Under the pieces are notes generated by a model. It did no database searches, had not been told where the DNA came from, and saw only the letters and a list, made by a program, of their open reading frames with translations. 27,846 nt of DNA from Gryganskiella cystojenkinii (lineage: Eukaryota; Mortierellomycota; Mortierellomycetes; Mortierellales; Mortierellaceae), in NCBI GenBank assembly GCA_015852425.1, contig JAAAIG010000241.1:7990-35835 (forward strand), read 5' to 3'. This document shows positions 1 to 9,102 of this stretch, piece after piece. Position 1 is the stretch's first letter; each line of letters begins with the position of its first letter. Both the position numbers and the translations under genes were made by a program.

Positions 1-210
1 AGAGAGGATCGTTGGACAGTAAACGATCGAGATTCTATTGTTTCCAGCCCCAATGTGGGTTATCTGTCGGGTTATGTTGGAACGGAATAGTAGAATGCGT
101 TGACCGCTCGGTGGAGTACAGAAATGTTCATCCTGGAAAGGCAGCCGTGAGCGTTTTCCTTTGATCATGGAACCTCCCATCACTCTCGAGATATTGCGCA
201 GGGTCCGGTT

Positions 211-1848
211 TCAGACGGCAACTGTTCGGGCGTACAGGACCTTGTTCAAGCACAACTCTCTCAAGACATTCAAAACACCAACCTGCGGCAACAGCTTGCA
301 TTTGAATTCTGCGCCGAATCTCCAAAGGTCATCCTCGCTATCCGTTGGTGGTGGAGTCGGCAAGGTTGCGATCGCAGCGACATTCGAGGATGTCGCCATA
401 CCAGCGGCAGAGAAGAAGGGCACAGCCACTCCAGGGGTCATTGGCATAACCGAGGTCGTTGTTGCTGATGATGATGGAGTGGCGGTAGAGATGATTGTTG
501 GTCTTGCTGCGACCGTTCTCGAGGTAGACTTCGTTTGCCGATGCCATCCAAAGGCTCTCATTGAACTCATGGTGGCGGTCGTGGTCAAGGGGTTGTTGCG
601 ATCCTGCTTGCGCGTAGTTGCCGGTAAGGATATCTGACTGAGCGAGAGAATCTCGAGTCCGAGACAAGTCCACGGAACCGAAAATAACTCGAGTGCAGTC
701 TGCATCTCAATCACATTCTCGGCTGTGGATAATCGAAAGATGCGGAGTCGATTACATCTGCTCAGGATCTTGGCCGTGTTGGCGATATCCACGGACCTGC
801 TTATAGTACTTAAACCTCCGCCATCGTGCATATGTTGGTATCGGCGACGAATACACAGATCCACAGAGACCAGACTCTCGAAATGACTGATCAAAGAATC
901 CGTCATTAGACGACCGAGACCTGCAACATCTGCTGCAAAGTTGTTGAGTGCCTTGGAACTGTGGATCAGGGCCGCGTACTCAAAGTCCTCGAGCGTATTG
1001 AAGTTGTTGGAGGCGAAACAGTACGAGGCCGCGAAATGGATCGAACTGAGATCTGGACAGCAAAACAGCAGACTGTTACTTAGGGCGACCAAGTCCCTGG
1101 ATTGTTCCGGAATCCATGTCCCCAAGAACGAGATCCTCTGCAGACTTGGACAATACCGTGCCAGCTCTAACAGACTCTGGCTGCTCGGAGGGATATAGCC
1201 AAGACTGATCTCCTCGAGTGCAAACAGGATCATGAGTCCGTCCAGGTCCAGCACGCCCTCCATGAACCCGAGACTCAACCGTAGCAGTTTAGGACTGGCG
1301 CACAGAACCTGAGCAAGCTGTTTGCCATCCAGGCTCCAGTTTGAAAGACAGAGATCCCGGAGGTTGGAGAGACTGACCAAAGCAGAGAATTCCTTTGTTG
1401 AGAACCTGGTCCCGAATCCTGTCCAGGTCAAATGTCTCAGTGCTGGGTTCGAGAAGATGAATGGAATAGCCCAATCGTGTTGCTGAGAGATAATCAGCCG
1501 ACGCAGATTGTTGGCGAAAAATGGTCCTGTGTGGTGATGACCGTATTGATCCCGAAAAGTACGCCAATATTCACTGTTGGCCTGTAAGACTGTCTGAGGC
1601 ACGTTTCTCATCAACGGACCGTCATAATGTCGCCATAGGACCGGGAGTAGAACCCAACGCCATTTTCTCGATACAGCAGTGCAGGCGACCAGGTCTCGAG
1701 GCGCAAAGACAGTTCGGGTGGTGGTGGTGGCCGGGCTGAAGAGATCAGTGTGGGTCTCCTGTCGGTTGAGCGGGATCTGCTGACCGACCATGGCAATCAC
1801 CTCTGGGATCTCGAGGGGACTGAGTCCTGGGACGATGAAATCGGGCAT
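211..1848 (-). CDS. F-box / leucine-rich-repeat protein
   Basis: Single open frame of 545 codons. An F-box-like segment lies near the N terminus (roughly residues 8-75): a PLEIPEVI-type helix 1, then a threonine-rich insert, then the conserved DLVACTAVSRKWRWVLLPVLWR helix with its terminal W. After it come repeated leucine-rich units of the LRxLxLxxxxL kind (about residues 130-410). F-box proteins of this layout are substrate receptors of SCF (Skp1-Cullin-F-box) E3 ubiquitin ligases; the substrate here is unknown. Residues about 415-510 are a Ser/Thr/Ala/Pro-rich low-complexity insert interrupting the repeats, and a short repeat-like tail (LRELCLNKVL) follows. The ATG at 1848 was chosen because the F-box starts within ten residues. 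The C terminus is less certain: the frame stays open after the TGA at 211-213 to the window edge. Large F-box/LRR families are typical of Mortierella-like fungi. Confidence 0.75.
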   Translation of the reverse strand: MPDFIVPGLSPLEIPEVIAMVGQQIPLNRQETHTDLFSPATTTTRTVFAPRDLVACTAVSRKWRWVLLPVLWRHYDGPLMRNVPQTVLQANSEYWRTFRDQYGHHHTGPFFANNLRRLIISQQHDWAIPFIFSNPALRHLTWTGFGTRFSTKEFSALVSLSNLRDLCLSNWSLDGKQLAQVLCASPKLLRLSLGFMEGVLDLDGLMILFALEEISLGYIPPSSQSLLELARYCPSLQRISFLGTWIPEQSRDLVALSNSLLFCCPDLSSIHFAASYCFASNNFNTLEDFEYAALIHSSKALNNFAADVAGLGRLMTDSLISHFESLVSVDLCIRRRYQHMHDGGGLSTISRSVDIANTAKILSRCNRLRIFRLSTAENVIEMQTALELFSVPWTCLGLEILSLSQISLPATTRKQDRNNPLTTTATMSSMRAFGWHRQTKSTSRTVAARPTIISTATPSSSATTTSVMPMTPGVAVPFFSAAGMATSSNVAAIATLPTPPPTDSEDDLWRFGAEFKCKLLPQVGVLNVLRELCLNKVLYARTVAV

Positions 1849-2310
1849 GGCTGTAATCGTCCTTCGTCGGCGAGAGTGATCGAGAGTGACGAATGATGAC
1901 GAGGGCGACGTTTGGGAGGGGGGGGGGGGGATCGCTTAAAGTCTCGACCAATTTCCGGGGTATTGAAAGTAGATAGCCGACACGACGTGAGTAAGAAGCT
2001 GAAAGAATGAAAGCGTCGGCGGGGAATGGTCCTAGACAGGAGGGTGATAAAGCCTTTGCAGGTGTGAAAAGAGGTAGAACTGTGAGTGAGTAAATAGAGT
2101 AAATAAGCGGGCGAAAGATTGTACAAGAAGTAAAATAAAGATTTCTGTGAGAAGTGGGAGGGTTGGATATATAAATTTAAAAAACATGAGAGAAAGAAAA
2201 AGAGAAAGACCGTTCCCTGACGAGGTTTTATACGAGGCTCCGACTTTCCTGCCCTTTGCCCGTCCTTGAATGGAGTCGAATGAGTGCAAATGGAGCATGG
2301 GGTTGCCATG
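1849..2310 (-). promoter_or_regulatory. Leader and promoter region of the F-box gene
   Basis: Read on the minus strand this is pyrimidine-rich, as fungal 5' leaders often are. A TATATAAA-like element lies at about 2166-2176 (minus strand), roughly 320 bases upstream of the ATG. A run of 13 G on the plus strand (13 C in the leader) lies at 1918-1930. Open frames here on the minus strand have low-complexity F/L/S/P-rich products expected of such tracts, so I do not call them genes. Confidence 0.4.
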
Positions 2311-2837
2311 ACAGAGGAAATTTTCTTTTTGTTCGTTCTGTCAGTTCGAGTCAGTCCCGCCTCTTTTTGTTGTTGTTGAGTATTGAATAGTCCTTGCTAT
2401 AGACAGCTTTTGGTTTCTGGACTTCTCTCTGAATACAGGCATCATCATTCGCGAAACGGATGCGCAGAGAATAGAAAAATGATGTTTCTCCGAGCCCAGG
2501 GTACCCTAATACTTTTTGTTCTCAAAAAGAGATCATCGCAACGCGGACTCGGTCTCCACGATACAGTTGTGCCTCGTCGATATTTATATGTTCCTTTGTC
2601 TGTTTTTATTATCTTTGTCTCCAAAGAGTCAAAGAGTTCTACAAAGAATACAAAAAAAAAAAGAGAGTAAGAGTCAGGTCAGCAATAAAATATGCACCAA
2701 TTCAATGCTGACGAGTAAGAGTAGTCAATCGACTCAAGGGGTGCAAAAAAGCGTTTATGGAGAGCGGAGAAACCAGTTTTTGCTAGAAAGACAAAACTGC
2801 AATGTAGGAATGCAGCATTGACCAGGAGAGGGCCTGG
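2311..2837. other. Intergenic, no gene seen
   Basis: AT-rich spacer with A runs (for example 2649-2661). Short open frames are present but have no recognisable domains or start context. The end of the stretch (about 2755-2815, plus strand) contains a coding-like run (RRNQFLLERQNCNV) that may belong to the relic that follows, in another frame. Confidence 0.35.
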
Positions 2838-3071
2838 ATGATTGCGAAATATGCTCGCCGAGGAATTGAAGCTTTCAATCCGCAGACAATGATGTCGAGT
2901 CCAACTAAGCTGTTGTCTCCATGGGAACAAGCAGGTTCTTTTGGGGCCATGGACGTGTTTCCTATGAGCCTGAGCGTTGTTTGATCCCTGCATTTTCCTC
3001 TAGAACGTAAATTGATGTCTGTTGTCCTGAGAGAGTTCCTTGAAACGACGGCTGTAATCGCATTGATGTAA
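2838..3071 (+). pseudogene. Decayed coding relic with one in-frame stop, family unknown
   Basis: A 78-codon plus-strand frame that looks coding by residue composition: AKYARRGIEAFNPQTMM in the first half and ERKLMSVVLREFLETTAVIA in the second. It is broken by one TGA at 2982-2984 and ends at TAA 3069-3071. The frame is also open upstream from about 2811 (DQERAWM). No start context, TATA box or intron is evident, and I do not recognise the family. The alternative is chance: a stretch of this length with one stop is not statistically remarkable on its own. The call rests on the protein-like residue pattern and on the neighbouring relic. Confidence 0.33.
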
Positions 3072-3234
3072 AGAGAAGAGGAGCAAGAGATGGAATCAAA
3101 GCATCGTCCCATTCACTCGTTTTTCTCCCGCTCTCTCGCTCTCTCGGCACTTTGCATTCGTCATCACAGTCTTCCTGTAGAGGCGCCACGTGCCCTCCCA
3201 TCAATCCCAGTGCAAAATCTGTCCTGACCCACGT

Positions 3235-3241
3235 TATTTAA
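3235..3241 (+). promoter_or_regulatory. TATTTAA core-promoter element
   Basis: TATTTAA lies 113 bases upstream of the ATG at 3354, followed by a CT-rich tract (about 3255-3335) and the start context ACCATGG. The same arrangement, TATTTAA then a pyrimidine tract then ATG about 117 bases on, precedes the CRAL-TRIO gene in this window, which supports a functional or formerly functional promoter. Confidence 0.4.
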
Positions 3242-3353
3242 TTGAACGTGTCCTTTCACACTTACACCGCTCCGACCTCTGTTCCTTCTTTTCTCTTCCC
3301 TCTCCCCAAACTTCTTCGTTCAACTTTCTTTTCGATCTGCATAGAAATCGACC

Positions 3354-4392
3354 ATGGGTGGTTTTGTCCGCCAAAGCAGGTTAGTCCAGTTTTCAGTCAC
3401 TCAGAACCCATACCTTAATTGGTCAATGGGTCCTCCTGTCACAAAAAAGAGGAGTGGCCATTTTCGCAAAAACTGGTTTTTAGAACCTGTTCCTCCGCTG
3501 GCGAATGTTGGACCCTTGTCTGTGAAAAATCTTCGGACAGAAAAAAGGGAATATGTTTTGTTTACAACCAGCAAAAAGAAGACACAGCAAAATACCAGCC
3601 GAATTTATTAAAGTCCGTTTGCTGAATCAACTGTTGTGAGAGAAAATCGGCTGCATATCCAGAACTCCAGGAATATCTGACATACAGCAATTTTCAGTCT
3701 GAGGCGCGACAGCGAATGCGGACGGACGCATTCCGGAAGGAGATCCGCTTTGGGAGCATGGACACGAACAAGTCTGCGACGAGTTGGCAACACGACTCCA
3801 AGTGCCCTATCCTCAGGGACCACAGCAACCTGGGATAACGTTAACTACCTCCGTTCTCACGTTGCCTTTGAAAATTTCCAAAACGAAGAGATGATCTCCA
3901 GCGTCCACATCGGTCGATGTACGAGAGTCAGAACAAGGACATCTTAAAAACGAGATCATCTCGATGAACCTCAAACGTAAATATATCCTTCCTTCAATCC
4001 TAGAACCGATTGGTAAGCCAAAGATTTGGTGTCTTCTCGTTCACGAACCCCAGAGCTTTGAAATGAGGTAACTGTCGATCCACAGCTTCAATCGCCCGCA
4101 CTTCCAGCGGCCCCAGATACATACAAGCTGGTAAAGACCAAGGTTGACGCCGTCGGCGCGTTTATGAAAGGCAAAGCCTAGAATCGTTACCGAGACAACC
4201 ACAGGCGATAGCGATCCTTTGAAGAGTTCGATCCGAACGCGCGTTTCGAAGATGATTCCTGACGCATGCCCTTGAAGTTCATGCCCGCGACAAGAGGTTG
4301 TCTCGACCTTGAATCGTCGCTTCCTGGCCGCAGATGTGAACAACGACGATCCCAAGATTGCCTCACATTCGTCGATCATGTTGTGTCATTGA
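3354..4392 (+). pseudogene. Multiply frameshifted gene relic with surviving promoter and first exon, family unknown
   Basis: Seen directly: ATG in ACCATGG context at 3354 and a short first exon to 3379 with a GTTAGT donor at 3380. Then come consecutive plus-strand protein-like stretches that keep changing frame: 3643-3835 (SAAYPELQEYLTYSNFQSEA, FRKEIRFGSMDTNKS), 3834-3922 (DNVNYLRSHVAFENFQNEEM), 3917-3964 (MYESQNKDILK), 3940-4068 (IISMNLKRKYILPSILEPIG, KIWCLLVHEPQSFEMR), 4062-4178 (DTYKLVKTKVDAVGAFMKGK) and 4168-4389 (RIVTETTTGDSD, LNRRFLAADVNNDDPKIASH). The last stretch has an in-frame TGA at 4273-4275. Joins at adjoining or overlapping positions imply several small indels rather than introns. 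Codons in these stretches favour C/G at position 3, as in the intact genes. Exon 2 beginning at 3643 is inferred from phase. Unspliced, the ATG opens an 85-codon frame ending at 3611. I do not recognise the family. Confidence 0.5.
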
Positions 4393-4682
4393 AGACAAAA
4401 ATTGAAAGATGTCGAGGGATAGGATAAGCCAACCTAAGCCGTCTTTCTGATATGGTTAAGTATAAAAGTGGGCGATGTTGCCCCAAGGGGAAGGGTCATG
4501 CTTCCCGGTATTGAAAAAAATGTTAAAGAAACGCGCAATTATACAATATTTTTCTTTTCGAGGGCATTACGGTGAGAAAAGGCAACAAAGGAAGGTATGA
4601 TGAAAGCGACAAATAAAAGACAGATTTTTATTATTATATTTACATGGGTAAGCGGTTTTGTATTGGGGTTTTCCTTGTTTGC
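4393..4682 (-). other. 3' flank of the KH-domain gene
   Basis: AT-rich and without a supportable gene. On the minus strand an AATAAA hexamer lies at 4632-4627, about 50 bases beyond the stop codon of the KH-domain gene, and is a candidate poly(A) signal. A TATAAAA sequence at about 4459 on the plus strand has no gene downstream of it. Confidence 0.4.
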
Positions 4683-7600
4683 TTAAGCACGCTTGTCAGA
4701 GCTGTTGACAATGCGCACAATCGCAGCCTTGGCCTTCTCAACACCCTCCTTGGGTCCAGAGATCGTGATCAACTCCTCACCACGCGAGATCTTGGTAGAT
4801 GTGTTCGACTCGGCCTCAATGCTCTTAATGTTGTTACCACCGGATCCAATAATCAATCCGTGGTAGCTAGTAGGGACGCGAATCTTGAGAATATGAGTCG
4901 ATGCCTGAGCTTTCTCCAAAAGAGACTTCAAATGCTTCTCGACAGCATCGCAGGCAGATTCGGTACCCTGGAGCTGGACAGTGAACAGAGCCTCCTCCGC
5001 AACATCACCCTCAACAGCGGGGGCAGAGTGATCGAACAACTCCCAGGAGAGTCCATCCGTGATTCCGTGAGTGACATTCTCCTCATCGACATCAATGCGC
5101 TTGCCGCCAGCAGCAGCGGCACCACCCTTGGGGAGAACAACAACGACATTGTACTCGTTGCGGATCTTCCACACTCCATCACCGAAGACAGCTTGGCGAT
5201 GACGCTTGGGGATCGAGAAAGTACGGCTGGCAGACGATTTGATCTTGGCCTCGAGATCGACCTTGGCCAGCTCGCAATTCTCGCGGAGACCCTTGATCGT
5301 CACACGATCGTTGGGGTTAGGGGTACCCTCGGCAGCAGCGGCCTCGGCCTCCTTCTTAGCTCCACCGTTGTTCTTGTTGTTGGGGAACTGGATACGGACA
5401 TTGTGGCGCCTCTCAATCTCCTTGACGTTTGAGAACTGGGGTCCAATCACCTGGCGATGCTGAGCAGCGGGAATGTAAACCGAAACAGTCGTCCAGCTGT
5501 CCTGCTCAGCAACCATGGCCAACATCTCGGCCTTAATCTTCTCGACAACAGCCTTGTCGCCCTTGAGCAATACAGCGTTGTTGTTGCTCTGGAACTTGAC
5601 CAAACCAGCCTGGGCCGACATCTCGGCGGGTCCACCGGCCTTGGCAATAATCTCACGCAAGGTCGATCCACCCTGGCCAATCAAGACCTTGTGGTGCTTG
5701 TTATTGATCTCGACCAATTCCTCGACCTGGGACTTTTGAGCCTCCACAATTTCACGGATAAGTTTCTCGGCCTGCTTGAGACCGGCTCTGGGTCCCTTGA
5801 TCACAAGGCGAACCTCAGTGTTGTCCTCGGCGTCAGCGGCCTTGGGGATGATAATGCGAGTGTTGGTAGCCTCCTTGATCTCATCGACCTTGGAGCCGTT
5901 ACGACCGACAATGTGGGGCAACATCTTGCGCTCGACGACCATTTCAAGCTTGTTGTTGTTCTCCTTCTCATACTCCATCAACTCCAAGAGCTCCTCCTTC
6001 GCGCCTTGGACACCCTTCTTGCCACCAGAGACCATGACAATATCCAGCTTGGACTTGTCGTCCTCGTCCTCAAAGTCAGAGGCCTTGGGGAACTGAATGC
6101 GGACCCCGTACTTCTCCTCCAAGCGACGAACGTACGCGCCGCTGTCACCAATCAAGGCGCGATGGTAATCCTTGGGGATGTTCAGCTTGGCTTCAGTGGT
6201 ATCAGCAAGCTGCTCGACCTTCTTGAGGATGGTGGCCTTGGCTGCTTCGACGTTCTTCTTGACACCAGAGATGGTGACGTCCATCATGTCGGTACCAGAC
6301 TTCTTCTTGGTCTTGTCATCTCCAGCAGGAGTGCGATCACTGAGATCAAACTTGACCTGGAACTCCTCGGTCAACTTGTTGATGTGGACACCACCCTTGC
6401 CAATGACATGGGGCGAGGCAGTGGCGGGGATCTCAAAGTTGACAGTGTAGGATTTCATGATCTGCTGATGCTTGGCATCCTCGGCCTGGGCCAAAATCTC
6501 CTTGGCAACACGCTCAACCTCATCCTTGGGTCCCTTGATGACGATAGAGTCTTCCGTCAAGACGGGTGCGCCAGCCTTCTTACCAACCTCAGCTCCAACG
6601 CGAGGGAGACCAAGACGGACAGAGGTAGTGGGCTCGAGACCCATGATCGAGTTCAAGGTGGATCCCTTCGGTCCAATGACATCCTTGTGAAGACGAGCAG
6701 GGACTGTCAAGACCTTGGTGGCAAAATCAGTTGCGTCGTGAGCGAGCTTTTCAAGCTCTTGCTTGACAGTCTCCAAGGCAGAGCGCACCTTTGAAACATC
6801 AGACAAGTCCTGCTGGTTCTCGTAGACAAGGACAACCTCGGTCGAATCGCTGTTCGAGTCGGGAACGATGACCTCGACAAAATGATTCTCGCGAAGCCGG
6901 TTAATGTTCTGGCCCTTGCGACCAACAATATGGCGGTGAAGGAGGGGCTCGATATGGACAACATCGAAGAAAGCAGGGGACAGAGCCTTAGCAGCCTCCA
7001 TGACCTTGGCACGAGCGGCTTCGGCCTCGGACTTTGACTTTGCAACAATCTCGATGACACCAGTGGTGTGACCCTCAGTGCGGGCGGCCGAAATCTGGAC
7101 ATCATCGTGCTCTTGCTCAATCTTGCGAAGACGATTGCGAGTGCTCAGGTACTTGGTGATATGGCGGGCATGCTCAGTCTTGCTGTGACCAGCAGCGGGC
7201 TTGTGAAGAGCTGTGACATCAACGATCTCGACCTGGGAGCTGTTGGCCTTCTCCATGATCAAAGTCAAAGCAGGGATCAACTCGGACTCGGGTCCACGGA
7301 CGACAATCGAGTCCGAGGTCGAATCGACAGGAGGGATCTCGATGGTGCAGCCGGTAGCAGCGTGAATCTCGTTGATGTGGACACCCTTGGCGCCAACCAA
7401 GAAGCGGTGCTGACGCTTGGGGATGTTGATGGTCATGGTGCGGGTGGTGCGCTCGATCTCCTTGAAGCTGGCCTCGATAGCCTCGATAGCCTTACGAATG
7501 CTCTTGCGGTCACCCTGGATCACAATAGCGGTATCCTTGGCCTCCTCATCATCATCATCTTCCTGGGACGAGACGAAGGGCATGTTAATACGGGTATTGG

Positions 7601-9102
7601 TCTCCTGCTGGATGGCCTGAATTTGGACATTACGAGCTCCGGCAATGAAGGGATACAAGGCAGGGGGGACAGTGGTCAAACGGTAGCTGATTCTACAAGC
7701 CTGTTATAGATTGAAGACAAAAAAAAGGGACAAATGAGTTCGATGGCGGTTAGATCAGGTAATCGCGTTTGTGACATGGTGAATGACATGAATAGTATAT
7801 ATATAAACATACCTTGGCAACAATGGAGTTAATTTCCTCTTTGGCAGCCTTGATGCTCTCAAGATCGCCCTCAATATCAATCAGGACAGACTCTTCCTCA
7901 GCATCCAGATCATCCTCAGAGACTGAGACAGGAACAAAGGTGGTCTCTTGCTGGTCACGACGGGGAACATCAATGCGGACGCCAGTCTTGGTTTGAATAG
8001 CAATAAGAGTACGACCCTTGGCTCCAAGGAGATGGGGGCGAGCAGACGAGGGAACGGGGTACTGGACCTTCTCCTGTTGAGCATAAAAAAAAGAGTCAGA
8101 GAACGCCAGAAAAAGTAAGAAAAGTCAGAAAAAGTAAAAAAAAATATTTGACCACAAGAAAACATTCTTTCCTCTCCCCTGAACAAAAACAAGATCTTCG
8201 CACCCCTGATTGGGGGTTTTTTCATTCTCCCATATTTCCTTGGTGCCCCCCTCTCTTTTTTCGCCATCTTTTCAGTCCAGGTCCAAGAGCAAAGGTTTCC
8301 TCGATGCCGCAGTAAAAAAAGAACTCATTCCATCCCAAGGCACGTTATGATGTCCTGTGTCGAGCTATCTGAATCCGCGATCTGATCCCAAACACACAAC
8401 TCATAAGCGAAAGCAATCAAAGTCCAGATCGTGTGTTGTTACCTTCTTGGCGAAGCTGGATCGGAGGTCACGGCGCGCCTTGGCAACAGCATCAGGTTTG
8501 CCCGAGATCAAGAACGTGGTGGTACCACTGGCCTGGGAAGTGGTCGATTCAATACGGGCGCCGGAAGAGGTCATAACGGCCTTGACAATGTCACCAACCG
8601 AGTTCTTTCCAAAGACTGGGATCTGAACCGAAGGAATCTGCATACGATCTTGGATGTTTCCAGAACTGTTGACCTTGGGGGCAGAGGCAGAAGCAGCGGC
8701 GGCGGCGGCAGCAGCGGGAGAGCGACGCTGATCACCAACAGCACCCAACTTGCCAGCAGCAGACTTGACACGAGACGAAGGGCCAGCACCCCAGGTGGCA
8801 GCGGGACGGGCAGCAGCAGAAGAAGAACCAAGCGAGGGGAACATGGAGATCGAATCGAGATCGAGGCTCTGGACCTTGCGGGGGGTGGCCTGCTTGACAG
8901 AGACGGACTCGACGGGTTCATCCTCGGACCTGTTCAAGGCATCAGATGAGGCAGAAGCAGCAACGGCAGCGGCAGCGGCGGCAGCAGCAGCAGCAGACGC
9001 AGTAGCAGAGTCGTTTCTAGCCTGATGCAAGGCCTGCATCTCGGCAGCAGCAGAGGAGGAGGAGGTGGCTTCGTTGGTAGAATGCATGGTGTGGGCAAGC
9101 AT
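4683..9102 (-). CDS. SCP160: Vigilin/Scp160-type multi-KH RNA-binding protein (3 exons)
   Basis: Three exons, 9102-8443, 8073-7813 and 7700-4683, joined in phase 0 at GT-AG introns of 369 and 112 bases, give 1312 residues. I count about 14 KH units, the number usual for vigilin/Scp160. GxxG loops are visible near residues 237 (GAKG), 328 (GARN), 410 (GAKG), 567 (GRKG), 650 (GPKG), 741 (GKGG), 825 (GDSG), 906 (GRNG), 982 (GQGG), 1060 (GPQF) and 1259 (GSGG). Degenerate units lie near 165-215, 460-545 and 1145. The N terminus is Ser/Ala-rich with a poly-alanine run (about residues 36-47). Family members bind mRNA on polysomes at the ER/nuclear envelope and affect translation and chromosome segregation. 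Strong codon bias suggests high expression. An in-frame second ATG at 9087 is an alternative start. Long open frames on the opposite strand are shadows of this bias. Confidence 0.95.

Noticed and set aside
1797..2309. 170-codon minus-strand frame upstream of the F-box gene
   Set aside because: Low-complexity F/L/S/P-rich product of a pyrimidine-rich leader; it overlaps the F-box start in another frame and has no domain.
4041..4379. 112-codon minus-strand ATG frame
   Set aside because: The plus strand over the same bases reads as much more protein-like, codon-biased stretches; the minus frame is probably their shadow.
5457..6794. 445-codon open frame on the plus strand, opposite the KH-domain gene
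   Set aside because: Its product is Leu/Asp-rich and lacks domains. The KH gene is strongly codon-biased and avoids the codons that would give stops on the other strand, so long antisense frames are expected. The same applies to 4644-5432 and 7068-7709.
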